Positions 44,509 through 53,448 of a DNA stretch of 64,000 bases are shown here, one piece after another. The notes beneath the pieces were generated by a model that saw nothing but the letters and a program-made list of their open reading frames with translations, was not told the DNA's origin and did not search any database. This stretch comes from an uncultured Clostridium sp. (GTDB taxonomy: Bacteria > Bacillota > Clostridia > TANB77 > CAG-508): the NCBI GenBank assembly GCA_900552555.1, contig URZW01000001.1:194194-258193 (forward strand). The letters run 5' to 3'. Position 1 is the stretch's first letter. The number at the start of each line of letters is the position of its first letter. The translations under genes and the position numbers were made by a program.

Positions 44509-45111
44509 TTATAATTTCTTTTCATATATAAATGCTTTTTCGGTATATCCATTTCCAAGTTGTTCTATTTTTTTGTTTTCAACTATTGTTTCATATACCT
44601 TTTTACATCCTAAACTTTCATAAAATTTATAATTGCATGATTCATCTGTTAATATCTGAATATTTTTCATATTATCTTTTTTGGCAAGCTCAAATACATC
44701 TAATAAAAGTTTTTTTCCTATTTTCTTTCCTCTATAATCTTCATCTACTATTAATATTGAAACCTCTCCATCAAAGTAATTTTTAAGTTCGTCTGGCATG
44801 TAATTATAATTATTTTCATACTCTTTAAATGCTTTTAAATTTTTTATGCTTTTATTTTTATATAATCTATTTTTTACAAAACCATAAAACATTTTAGATA
44901 ATTTATGTTTATTTGAATATTCTTTTGAGTAACCACAAAATCCTATAAGTTTGTTTCCATCTTTATATTTTATTATTCTTTCACTTTCTTGTAAAACATC
45001 AAATAAATATATCCAAGCACAAATATCATTGTCTGCTCCTGCTTCTTTTTTTCCTAAATTCCATTCTTTACTTAATAGTTTCACAGCTTGTTTCATTTCA
45101 TTGTACTTCAT
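44509..45111 (-). CDS. GNAT-family N-acetyltransferase
   Basis: 200 aa. The acetyl-CoA loop is EDYRGKKIGKKLLLDVFELA (R-x-x-G-x-G/K), preceded by the strand EVSILIVD and followed by MKNIQILTDESCNYKFYESLGC. The N-terminal half has an unusual basic insert (HKLSKMFYGFVKNRLYKNK). Start overlaps the HAD-hydrolase fusion by 14 bases. Substrate unknown. Confidence 0.82.
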   Translation of the reverse strand: MKYNEMKQAVKLLSKEWNLGKKEAGADNDICAWIYLFDVLQESERIIKYKDGNKLIGFCGYSKEYSNKHKLSKMFYGFVKNRLYKNKSIKNLKAFKEYENNYNYMPDELKNYFDGEVSILIVDEDYRGKKIGKKLLLDVFELAKKDNMKNIQILTDESCNYKFYESLGCKKVYETIVENKKIEQLGNGYTEKAFIYEKKL

Positions 45112-46534
45112 TTCTTGCTCCTAATTTATTAAATAAATCTTCGTATATTTTCTCTCTATTCAATTTTGTTACAAATGTTACATTATGCCTATTTTCAGTC
45201 ATTTCATAAGAAGTATTTTCTCTTATATTTGGAGAACTTATTTCTTTAGTTTCAAACCAATTTTTATCTATCATATATGCAATAACTGAAATATCCCAAA
45301 TAACTCTTGATTCTTGAGTCCCATGGTATCCATCATTATAAAATCTTTTTATTAAGTAATCACATAACTCTGATTTATTTCCTATATTTTCTTTTAAAGT
45401 ATTAATATCAATTCTTAGATTAGACACTATATTTTTGCAAGGTAGTATAGTTAATTTAACTTGTGATTCTAATACAATTTTAACAGCCTGTACATCTTGT
45501 CTGAAATTATATTCCAAATTATCTTTATATCCTAATTCATTTCCACCTAGCCATATAATTTCTATTTTACCAATTATCTTAGGTTCTTTTTTTATCGCTA
45601 ATGCAATGTTAGTAATTGCACCAATTCCTAATATATATGTTTTATCATTTTTTAAAGCTATTTCTATGATTTTATTTACTGCATCATTATTTTCATCATT
45701 CCCATTTTGAATATAATCCATAGAACCTTTAAATACTTTATTTGTAGTATCAAAATCTAACCAATTACATATTTTTAAAATTTCATTATAACTTAATTCT
45801 TGTCCTTCTCTTACTGAAACATTTTTTGTTTTATGAGAATATGGAGCAACAGTAATTGCTTCAATGTTAAGTGTATCTTTTGATTTTATTAAATAAGATA
45901 ACGCAAATTGGTCATCACATTCGTTATATGTATCAGTGTCTAATATCACATTTATTTTATTATTAGATATAATATCATATATTTCTTTCCATGAACATAC
46001 ACGTTCAAATTCATTAGTATCTCTATTATACGGTGTATCCATAATAAATGCTCTAATACCATGTTTTTTTATATCTGTACACATTCTTTTTGAATCATCA
46101 ATCATAATATCTACATTATTTTCTAGACATATTTCTGTTTTAGAATGAGAATTATAAGCATCAACTAAAAATAATTTATCATAAGTAATATCATATTTTT
46201 CTAGCCAATTCTTTTTCATATTATATGAATCTGTATATTCTCCATTATCTCTTCCACTAATTATATAAATAGTATGTCCATCTTGTTTTAACTTTTTTAT
46301 GTATTTATTTGCACCTTCAATTGCTTTTAAATTAATTGCAATTTTTTCTATATTATTTTTATAAAAAATTTTTTCTTCTTCATCTGTCCAATCAAACATT
46401 CCATTTCTTATATATGGCGCATTATTATTTATGATTCCTGTATTTCTTAATTCTTTATCATGTTCAATATATGCTTTTAGCAGTTCTTCATTAAAATTTG
46501 ATATTACATTATCTATATCAATTCCTATTCTCAT
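45098..46534 (-). CDS. Fusion: YqfW-like HAD nucleotidase and nucleoside hydrolase
   Basis: About 478 aa. Residues 1-195 are a complete HAD nucleotidase (MRIGIDIDNVISNF; HTIYIISGRDNGEYT; IDDSKRMCTD). Residues 200-478 are an inosine-uridine-type nucleoside hydrolase: VILDTDTYNECDDQFALSYL (the Asp-rich calcium site), EAITVAPYSH, TYILGIGAITNIALAI, IIWLGGNELG and a late VIWDISVIAYMI. The combination would remove phosphate from a nucleotide and then cleave the glycosidic bond of the resulting nucleoside, releasing base. I start it at MRIGID after GGGAG; an in-frame TTG four codons upstream is less likely. Confidence 0.85.
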   Translation of the reverse strand: MRIGIDIDNVISNFNEELLKAYIEHDKELRNTGIINNNAPYIRNGMFDWTDEEEKIFYKNNIEKIAINLKAIEGANKYIKKLKQDGHTIYIISGRDNGEYTDSYNMKKNWLEKYDITYDKLFLVDAYNSHSKTEICLENNVDIMIDDSKRMCTDIKKHGIRAFIMDTPYNRDTNEFERVCSWKEIYDIISNNKINVILDTDTYNECDDQFALSYLIKSKDTLNIEAITVAPYSHKTKNVSVREGQELSYNEILKICNWLDFDTTNKVFKGSMDYIQNGNDENNDAVNKIIEIALKNDKTYILGIGAITNIALAIKKEPKIIGKIEIIWLGGNELGYKDNLEYNFRQDVQAVKIVLESQVKLTILPCKNIVSNLRIDINTLKENIGNKSELCDYLIKRFYNDGYHGTQESRVIWDISVIAYMIDKNWFETKEISSPNIRENTSYEMTENRHNVTFVTKLNREKIYEDLFNKLGARNEVQ

Positions 46535-46542
46535 ATTTTTTA

Positions 46543-47337
46543 TCAACTCCCTGTACTTCTATATTTATTTAGTGCCCAATTCCAAACTTTAATAGCAATT
46601 ATCCATAAGATTACCATTATAATTGGAGATAAATAAATCATATATTTATCCATTCCTAAATAATTCATCGTTGGATAATATGCAACAAACGCAAATGGTA
46701 AAACTACTGTTATTAGTAGTTTAATAAATCCGTTATATATATCAATTGGATATTGTGCAAATGTATGTATTCTGTAAAATGTCCATATCACTTCATTGGA
46801 TTTATATGTCCAAAACGATGCAATACTAAATATTGTTAATATTGCTCCAGTAATTGCCGCTCCAATAATACTAAATACTACTATTTTTAAAAAAAGAAAA
46901 AATGTAATTGGTATAGATAACTCTATTAGCATTTTTACAGTTATAAATAACCCTAATGCAAAATATCCAATAGATGTAAAAGACTTTGAACTTCCTACTA
47001 TTGAAATCAGTGGATGAACAGGTCTTAATAATATTTTATCAAATTCTCCATCTCTAATGTATTTCGGTCCTATATCATACAATGAATCAAAACATAAGTC
47101 TAAAATTCCAATTGATATTAATGTTGTACCATATAATAAAAGTACTTGCTTAAAGTTCCAGCCTGCTAGATTTTCTGTATTTTGAAATGTAATCCAAATA
47201 AATATAACTTCTACTGCTTGAGTAACTATTTGTGAAATCATACCAGTTAGACAATCTACTCTATATATTAGTAGTTCTTTTAAAGATGCTACAAAAAATG
47301 ATAAGTACAATTTAATAATGTTAAATACTTTTTTCAT
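46543..47337 (-). CDS. ABC-2-type permease, subunit B
   Basis: About 264 aa with six transmembrane helices, of the PF06182-like type. DCLTGMISQIVTQAVEVIFI, GWNFKQVLLLYGTTLISIGILD, IGPKYIRDGEFDKILLRPVH are typical. The start ATG (47337) follows GGAGGATAAA, in which TAA is the stop of the partner permease, so the genes are translationally coupled. Confidence 0.85.
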   Translation of the reverse strand: MKKVFNIIKLYLSFFVASLKELLIYRVDCLTGMISQIVTQAVEVIFIWITFQNTENLAGWNFKQVLLLYGTTLISIGILDLCFDSLYDIGPKYIRDGEFDKILLRPVHPLISIVGSSKSFTSIGYFALGLFITVKMLIELSIPITFFLFLKIVVFSIIGAAITGAILTIFSIASFWTYKSNEVIWTFYRIHTFAQYPIDIYNGFIKLLITVVLPFAFVAYYPTMNYLGMDKYMIYLSPIIMVILWIIAIKVWNWALNKYRSTGS

Positions 47338-47338
47338 T

Positions 47339-48130
47339 TTATCCTCCATTTATTGTTATTTTCTTTACTGAATAATTAAAAAATACTTTTGATATTAAAT
47401 ATAAAATTAATGACCATACTATTAATTTTAATATTATAAGACCTATTTCATTCAAAGGAATATTTCCTAAATAAATATTAATAGGAGTATATATAAATTC
47501 TTTAAATGGAAGTATATTTGCAATTTTTTGAAACCATTCAGGAAATAATGTAAGTGGTGCAATTAATCCAGAAAAAATTGCTATAATTGATTGCCTTAAA
47601 ATTTGCATTCCCCAAATTGAGTTTGTATAGAATCCAATTGTTCCAACTATCATTTGTATAAAAAATGATATTGGAAGTATAAGTATTATTACAAATATAA
47701 ATAATAAAAAATTTATAAAATTTACAGGAAGTTGTACACTCCAAAAAATTGAACATATTATAAATGTCGCTATTGAGATTGGAATTGCATATCCAATTTC
47801 TCCCATATATAATCCAAAACAATATTTAAAATATGATATTGGACTTAATAATTCTTTATTTAATTGACCTTTTCTAATTGACTCTGCAATATCTTCATTT
47901 ATTCCCCACGTTGCTATTGATTTTATCGAAATAACTAAAATATAATACGTAACCATATATTCTATACTATATCCACCAGCATTGCCTGTTTGGTAATATA
48001 TTGCTTGCCATACAAAAACGTAAACAACAACTTCTACTATTCTATTTAATGTCCATAAAAAGAAATTGGATTTATAAATAGAATATTGTTTAAAATGTAC
48101 TCGTGCTAATGCTAACCATGTTTCTAACAT
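47339..48130 (-). CDS. ABC-2-type permease, subunit A
   Basis: 263 aa, six helices, paralogous to its neighbour: YKSNFFLWTLNRIVEVVVYV, ESIRKGQLNKELLSPISYFKY and LFPEWFQKIANILPFKEFIY. Overlaps the ATPase gene by seven bases. The ATPase plus two such permeases is a common gene trio for antibiotic or lipid export; the substrate here is unknown. Confidence 0.85.
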   Translation of the reverse strand: MLETWLALARVHFKQYSIYKSNFFLWTLNRIVEVVVYVFVWQAIYYQTGNAGGYSIEYMVTYYILVISIKSIATWGINEDIAESIRKGQLNKELLSPISYFKYCFGLYMGEIGYAIPISIATFIICSIFWSVQLPVNFINFLLFIFVIILILPISFFIQMIVGTIGFYTNSIWGMQILRQSIIAIFSGLIAPLTLFPEWFQKIANILPFKEFIYTPINIYLGNIPLNEIGLIILKLIVWSLILYLISKVFFNYSVKKITINGG

Positions 48131-49122
48131 ATTTTTACTCCTCTATATATTTCTTTTAATATATCTTCTAATTCTGCTTCTTTCATATGAATATCTACTA
48201 TATCTCCATATTTTGAAATCACCTCGACTATTTTTACAATTGTCATTCTATCATGGTCAAATTTTATTTTTATATTCTCTTCATTTTCTTCTATAATTTC
48301 AAAATCTTCAACATATAGATTTTCAGTTATACTTGCTTTTTTATTTTTTAAAATAATTTCAGCTGAAACACTATTTCCATATGTGTCTTTAAATTTTTGT
48401 TTTTCTCCATCAAAAACTATTTGACCTTGATCTAATAATATTATTCTATCACATACATCTTCAATGTCCTTTAAATCATGTGTTGTAAGTATTACTGTTG
48501 TATTTTTTTCTTTATTTATATCTTTAATAAATTTTCTAATATTCTCTTTTACTAAAACATCCAGTCCAATTGTTGGTTCATCTAAATAAACTATTTTAGG
48601 ATTATGCAAAAATGTTGCTGCAATTTCACATCTCATTTTTTGCCCTAAACTTAGGTTCTTAACTTGTTTTTCTAGTAAATCTTCTAATTGTAATAATTCA
48701 GTAAATTGTTTTAAATTTTTTCTGTATTCATTTTCTGGAATTTTATACATCTTTTTAATTAATCTAAAAGATTCAATTACAGGCAAATCCCACCATAGCT
48801 GTGTTTTTTGTCCAAAAACAGCACCTATATTTTTGTTATTTTCTATTCTTTTTTCATTTGGCACAATTCCATTTACTACAACTTGTCCAGATGTTGGTGA
48901 TAACAGCCCTGTGAGCATTTTTATTGTTGTTGATTTTCCTGCTCCATTTTCTCCTATGTAGCCTACTAATTCACCTTCGTTAATATTAAAATTTATATTA
49001 TTTACTGCTGTAAATTCTTTATATTTTGGTTTAATTAGATTTTTTAAGTAACCTAATAATCCATCTTCTTTTTCCATAATTTTATAGTTTTTTACTAAAT
49101 CTTTTACTTCTATTAATGACAT
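48124..49122 (-). CDS. ABC transporter ATP-binding protein (ABC-2 partner)
   Basis: 332 aa. Walker A YIGENGAGKSTTIK, Q-loop FGQKTQLWWDLPV, signature NLSLGQKMRCEIA, Walker B IVYLDEPTIGLDVLV and H-loop VILTTHDLKD. The long N-terminus and the QLWWDLP segment are typical of the ATPase of the two-permease ABC-2 systems. C-terminal regulatory domain from about 235. First gene of the transporter operon. Confidence 0.93.
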   Translation of the reverse strand: MSLIEVKDLVKNYKIMEKEDGLLGYLKNLIKPKYKEFTAVNNINFNINEGELVGYIGENGAGKSTTIKMLTGLLSPTSGQVVVNGIVPNEKRIENNKNIGAVFGQKTQLWWDLPVIESFRLIKKMYKIPENEYRKNLKQFTELLQLEDLLEKQVKNLSLGQKMRCEIAATFLHNPKIVYLDEPTIGLDVLVKENIRKFIKDINKEKNTTVILTTHDLKDIEDVCDRIILLDQGQIVFDGEKQKFKDTYGNSVSAEIILKNKKASITENLYVEDFEIIEENEENIKIKFDHDRMTIVKIVEVISKYGDIVDIHMKEAELEDILKEIYRGVKIC

Positions 49123-49140
49123 TATTTTCTCTTCTCCATT

Positions 49141-49734
49141 TTAAAATATTTCTTTTATTTTTCTATATATGTCATACCAACTATAACATCTATAAATATT
49201 TTTTCCTTTGCATTGTTCATTATAATTTGCATGATAGCAAATTACAGGTATTTCATTAGATATTGTGTTTATATTTTTAGGCTTATCTTCAATCATTAAA
49301 TCTATATTATTTTGTTTGCATATTTCCAATTTATCTTCTGGACTAAAGATTATATTGTCATAATGTATTTGATTAATTTTTAGCCAATTTAATACAATAT
49401 TTCTATTTTCTTCTATTGTCATTACATCTGCTGAATGGCTTAAAAAAGGACCTCTAGCCGTAATTATATAAATTTCATGTCCATCTTCTTTTAATTTATC
49501 AATTACTTCATTTGCAAATTTTCTTGCTTCTACATTAATTGAATACTCTCGAAAATATTTATTCCAAAATTCATCATCTAATTTTATATCTACATCAAAT
49601 ATTTCATTAGTTTCATATCCTTTATATTTTTTTATTCCTAAACAATAGTTTTCATAAAAAAATTTACTTCCATAGTCTAATTGCCATTGTTCTATATCAG
49701 TTAAAACTCCATCTATATCTATCCCTATTTTCAT
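49141..49734 (-). CDS. YqfW-like HAD nucleotidase (paralogue 4)
   Basis: About 197 aa from MKIGIDIDGVLTDIEQWQLD; GAGGTAAAATA precedes this ATG, so the ORF start six codons earlier is not used. EIYIITARGPFLSHS (motif II), IIFSPEDKLEICKQNNID and LMIEDKPKN (motif IV, with E in place of the first D). Upstream of the ABC operon by 19 bases. Confidence 0.83.
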   Translation of the reverse strand: MKIGIDIDGVLTDIEQWQLDYGSKFFYENYCLGIKKYKGYETNEIFDVDIKLDDEFWNKYFREYSINVEARKFANEVIDKLKEDGHEIYIITARGPFLSHSADVMTIEENRNIVLNWLKINQIHYDNIIFSPEDKLEICKQNNIDLMIEDKPKNINTISNEIPVICYHANYNEQCKGKNIYRCYSWYDIYRKIKEIF

Positions 49735-49768
49735 TATTTTACCTCTTAACATTTCTGTATTTCTTAAT

Positions 49769-49830
49769 TTTGTTTTATCTTATCATAAATACAATATTAT
49801 TACAATAAATCAACAAAAAAAATGTTAAAG
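49769..49830. repeat. Distant copy of the AT-rich cassette repeat
   Basis: TTTTGTTTTATCTTATCATA, AATAC, ATTATTACAATAAAT and CAAAAAA match the block at 1230-1285 with about five mismatches in 50 bases. It lies at the edge of the accessory cluster, as the other copies lie at gene-cassette edges. Confidence 0.5.
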
Positions 49831-49950
49831 TCAAATTGTCTCAATAATTTTATTTGTATTTTACATAATAAAAATCAAAAATTAAAGTAAATTAAAAATT
49901 ACAAAAGGCAAGACTTGCAAACGGATACACTCAAGAACAAGTTGACGAAA

Positions 49951-51296
49951 TTATAGGTTGATCATCAAGATAAGTATATCTTTTCTTCTATAAATGGCTA
50001 ATACCAAAGCCAAACATATCATATTAACAATAAGATTTAACCTACCATAAGAAACAAATGGCAAATTAAAATTAGCATCAATTATTAAATTCAAATTCAT
50101 AAGAATATTAAATATACTTTGTAAAATAAACATACTAGACATTCCAATTATTAATAATTTTCCATTAATTTCTTTTATCTTAATTGAATTTATAATTAGT
50201 TCTATACTTAAGGCTAAAACTGCTATTACTATTCCACAACACTTACTACCCAGCCATAATGTGCTAAAATTGATATAAACGCATAATTTGTGCCTTCGTC
50301 AAATATTTCTAAAGCATTACTAGTATCGTCTGCTTCACCAAATGTTTGAGCAGAATTTATAATTATTTTTCTATTTAAAGGGATCCATCCATAACAATCT
50401 GCTTGGCTTTCTGGATTATATACTGCTACAAATCTATCAACAATATATGGTGTTTCAATTATTACACTTAGCGATAAAATTGTTCCTAAAAATATTGGTA
50501 TTCCCAAAAGGATTAGTAAATTTCTTTTTCTATTTGTTTTAGTTTGCACTAATTTTACGGTTCCAATTATTAAATAAATAAGTCCTAATATAAATGCTGA
50601 TACAATAGATGGTATATTTACAAAAATAAATATAGAAATTATACTTAATGTTATTATTTTAGCTAATTTTAAATTTATATTCTTATTGAATATTGTAACA
50701 TTCTTTTTGTATTGTTTTTCACTATTTAAAAAACCTACAAACGCAATAATATAAAGTGGCATTGCAATAACAACCGGTGAAAACGTAATTGATGGTGAAA
50801 TATATATGTATGGTAGTCCATTTATATTAATTCCAAAAAGAAATGAATAAACAACAAATAAAGTTGCAATTATATAAAATATATTTGAATATTTCATTAT
50901 TTTTGTATAATCAATAAAATATATAAATATGCTAAAAATACTACCTGCTATTAAAGCACAAATATATCTTCCTATAACATTTTCCGTATCATATCCATCT
51001 GATACTATACTACTTGCTCTGGTAAAAGCCACCAAAAATCCAAATCCTAAAAGCACAATTAAAATTATTAATAATTTCCAATCAAGTTTTGGTTTATGTA
51101 TTTTGTTTAATTTTTTTCCGATTTCTTCTAGTCCATGTAATATTGGATATAGTGTTCCTTCTTTAAGTTCAAATACATTCTCTGATTTTTCTTTTAATTT
51201 TTTTATCATCTCATATCCATACATATTTCGATTTTTTAATAAATCCAATACTAGCATTGTTGTGCTTCCTTTTAGTAATTCTTTACCAATTTTCAC
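49951..51296 (-). pseudogene. PadR regulator fused to FtsW/RodA protein, frameshifted
   Basis: From a GTG at 51296 (AGGAGGGG), residues 1-58 are the first part of a PadR winged helix (STTMLVLDLLKNRNMYGYEMI; FELKEGTLYPILHGLEE), then the frame passes without break into IHKPKLDWKLLIILIVLLGFG, an FtsW/RodA/SpoVE-type protein (DRFVAVYNPESQADCYGW; EGTNYAFISILAHYGWVV). This looks like a deletion joining two neighbours. At about 50234 one G is missing: TAG ends the frame, while the -1 frame continues GIVIAVLALSIELIINS to LQSIFNILMNLNL and PFVSYGRLNLI at 49951. Not functional as one protein unless a -1 shift occurs. Confidence 0.75.
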
Positions 51297-51324
51297 TTTT
51301 ATCCCCTCCTTAAAAATAAATATG

Positions 51325-51379
51325 CCTAGATATTCTATGTATTTTCATGCATAGAATATCTAGGTATTGTTTTTGTCAA
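51325..51379 (-). promoter_or_regulatory. PadR-type operator over a sigma-70 promoter
   Basis: Perfect 15-bp inverted repeat CCTAGATATTCTATG (51325-51339) and complement (51350-51364), with ATG...CAT at its centre as in PadR operators. TTGACA (51379-51374) lies just upstream and the -10 falls inside the repeat. It fits autorepression of padR. Confidence 0.7.
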
Positions 51380-51427
51380 TAGATTTTTATAATTATTCAA
51401 ATTTTTTTATAAAACTAATACTATAAT

Positions 51428-52558
51428 TTATCTACTTTCACTATAAATATAATCCATTGTATGTCCACCTATTATTTCGCCAGTTGTCGCATCAACAAAA
51501 TAACTATATGCTCCCTCTGTGTATCTTTTTGTTACATTGTCTCCAAAATTATCTTCATAATTTATAACAACTACCCACGCTTTTCTTATTTTATCATCTA
51601 CTTTATAATATGTTCTTTCTTCAACCGGATAATTAGGTGTTTGCATTGTTTCGTAATGTTTATCTGTATTGTTTATTCTATCATAGGCATCAGCATTCAT
51701 TTTTACTACCATTAATTTTGTTTTTGTGTTTTTTACTTTATTTTTTGCTACTTTTTTATCTTCTTTTAAGGCAATATTTATTGCGTCTTGTTCTGTGATT
51801 ACTGTTTCATTGTTGTCAAATGGAATATTACTTACTCTAAACATGGCCATTTTCATGTTTTTGGATTCTAATGTTACTGTAATATATTCATATGGATTAT
51901 ATACATCACCATATTTTTTATTATATGTTACATATATTCTAAATCCTGGTCCTCTGTCTTTTCCTTCATTGTTTACGGATAGAACTTTTGTTATTTCATA
52001 TTCTCCCTCTTTGTATCCAAATAATTTATAATATTTGTTGGCTAATTCTTTTGCTTGTTCTTCTGTCATATATTTACTTGTATCTTGAATATTTTTATTA
52101 TTATCCCATATTTCTGAAAATTCTCCAGTTTGTCCATCAATGGTTATTTCATAATTGTCTTCTGTATCGAAACTATACAATATTTTAGTTGAATCTATTT
52201 CTTTAAAATGATTTGTACTTACTATATTAGAATTAAATCCAATTTGATTTAATTTTTCTATTGCAACTTTTTTCGCATCTTCTTCTGATATATTTTCTTT
52301 TTTACTTTCTTCAGTTACCTTTGTTATTTCTTCATAATCTCCAGAAGATAATTGGATTTTTTCTGGTGTTTTCCATACTCTTTCATATACTGCTGTCCCT
52401 GCAAATACAAATCCTGCACTTAAAATTATTCCTGCTATAGCTGTAACAACTGTTTTTAATATATTTCTTGTTTTTTTCTTTTCCATAACTATATCATTCT
52501 CCTCTTTTATTTTCGATATAGCAATTTTGGTTTTTATTTTATTTTTGTTAAATTCCAT
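51428..52558 (-). CDS. PepSY-like transmembrane anti-sigma-type protein (paralogue)
   Basis: 376 aa. Cytoplasmic N-terminus, transmembrane helix (VVTAIAGIILSAGFVFAGTA), VYERVWKTPEKIQ, then PepSY-like units ISEEDAKKVAIEKLNQIGF, MTEEQAKELANKYYKLFGY and ITEQDAINIALKEDK, ending YFVDATTGEIIGG. Same layout as 22599-23756. It begins just after its sigma gene with GGAGG overlapping that gene's end. Confidence 0.8.
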   Translation of the reverse strand: MEFNKNKIKTKIAISKIKEENDIVMEKKKTRNILKTVVTAIAGIILSAGFVFAGTAVYERVWKTPEKIQLSSGDYEEITKVTEESKKENISEEDAKKVAIEKLNQIGFNSNIVSTNHFKEIDSTKILYSFDTEDNYEITIDGQTGEFSEIWDNNKNIQDTSKYMTEEQAKELANKYYKLFGYKEGEYEITKVLSVNNEGKDRGPGFRIYVTYNKKYGDVYNPYEYITVTLESKNMKMAMFRVSNIPFDNNETVITEQDAINIALKEDKKVAKNKVKNTKTKLMVVKMNADAYDRINNTDKHYETMQTPNYPVEERTYYKVDDKIRKAWVVVINYEDNFGDNVTKRYTEGAYSYFVDATTGEIIGGHTMDYIYSESR

Positions 52559-52560
52559 CT

Positions 52561-53097
52561 CTAAATTCCTCCGTTATTCAATTCTTTCTTTATTTTCTTT
52601 CGTATTCTATGCAGTCTTGTCTTTACATTTAATTCAGAAATATTTAATTTTTTTGCTATATCTTTAATTGATACAGATGAATAATAAAATAAATTTACAA
52701 TTTTTATATCAATATCTTTTAGTCCTTTTATTTTTTGTTCTATATCCCATATTAATTCTCTATCATTTTCATACATATTTACACTATTTAATGCATCATT
52801 TTCAAAATTACTAATATCATAAACTATTTTCAATTTTCTATATTTTTCTTTTATCAAATTTTTGGTTATTCCTGCTAAATATGAATTTAATGATACATTT
52901 ATATTTAATCTATTTCTATTTTTCCATAATATAAAGAATGTGTCAGAATAAATTTCTTCTTTGTCTTCAAATGATAGTTTATTATTTGTTCCTTTGTTTA
53001 TTATTGTGGTAATATATGGTGTAAAATCTTCTATTATTTGGTCCATATCAATTTCATTATTTTTATAATATTTTTCTATTTGTGTTACTTGTTTCAA
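52561..53097 (-). CDS. ECF RNA polymerase sigma factor
   Basis: 178 aa from a TTG start with AAAGGAG nine bases upstream. NEIDMDQIIEDFTPYITTII, EIYSDTFFILWKNRNRLN (region 2), YLAGITKNLIKEKYRK and VSIKDIAKKLNISELNVKT (region 4). Intact paralogue of the CGG-interrupted sigma at 23743-24301 and the key reference for its reading-frame repair. Operon with the PepSY anti-sigma-type gene. Confidence 0.92.
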   Translation of the reverse strand: MKQVTQIEKYYKNNEIDMDQIIEDFTPYITTIINKGTNNKLSFEDKEEIYSDTFFILWKNRNRLNINVSLNSYLAGITKNLIKEKYRKLKIVYDISNFENDALNSVNMYENDRELIWDIEQKIKGLKDIDIKIVNLFYYSSVSIKDIAKKLNISELNVKTRLHRIRKKIKKELNNGGI

Positions 53098-53129
53098 TTT
53101 TAAAAACTCCTTTATAAGATATCTTACAC

Positions 53130-53164
53130 TTATATAGTGTAGTTTAATTAGTGAAAGGTTACAC
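53130..53164 (-). promoter_or_regulatory. Putative ECF promoter
   Basis: GTGTAACCTTTCAC (53164-53151) then, after an A/T-rich spacer, ACACTATATAAG. The -35-like core resembles TGTTACCTTTTTC before the paralogous sigma gene. Confidence 0.45.
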
Positions 53165-53170
53165 TTTTTT

Positions 53171-53342
53171 ATCTTCTACAGAAAGTTATCATAGTATGAT
53201 AACTTTCTGTAGAAGATAAATATGGCAGAATTAAGATTTTGTAGCAGTTTGCACTGCGTACAAAATCTTAATTCTGGTTTTTTACAATTTATAAGAAAAA
53301 TAAACAGTATCTAGTAATTTTAGATTTTACTTGATACTGTTT
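53171..53342. repeat. Three strong hairpins downstream of lysS
   Basis: (1) 53171-53217: an almost perfect 47-base palindrome, 23-base arms around a single G (ATCTTCTACAGAAAGTTATC...). (2) 53226-53276: 18-base arms CAGAATTAAGATTTTGTA, followed on the plus strand by GG and TTTTTT. (3) 53302-53342: AAACAGTATC / GATACTGTTT followed by TTTATTT. Some probably terminate lysS transcripts and insulate the sigma operon; (1) is unusually regular. Confidence 0.65.
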
Positions 53343-53448
53343 TTATTTATAATTCTTCAGTTTTAAATGCTAAATAGCCTTCAAATAGATAACTACTATC
53401 TATACCTTTCAAATATGTTGACTGTGGCATTTTTTTACATGCCAACTT

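Noticed and set aside
50229..50240. FtsW break as a CGG-type +1 shift
   Set aside because: It requires a base to be added back (-1), in a GG run, with no CGG.
53351..53434. 27-codon ORF MPQSTYLKGIDSSYLFEGY after lysS
   Set aside because: No ribosome site and overlaps terminator-like structure; too short to support.
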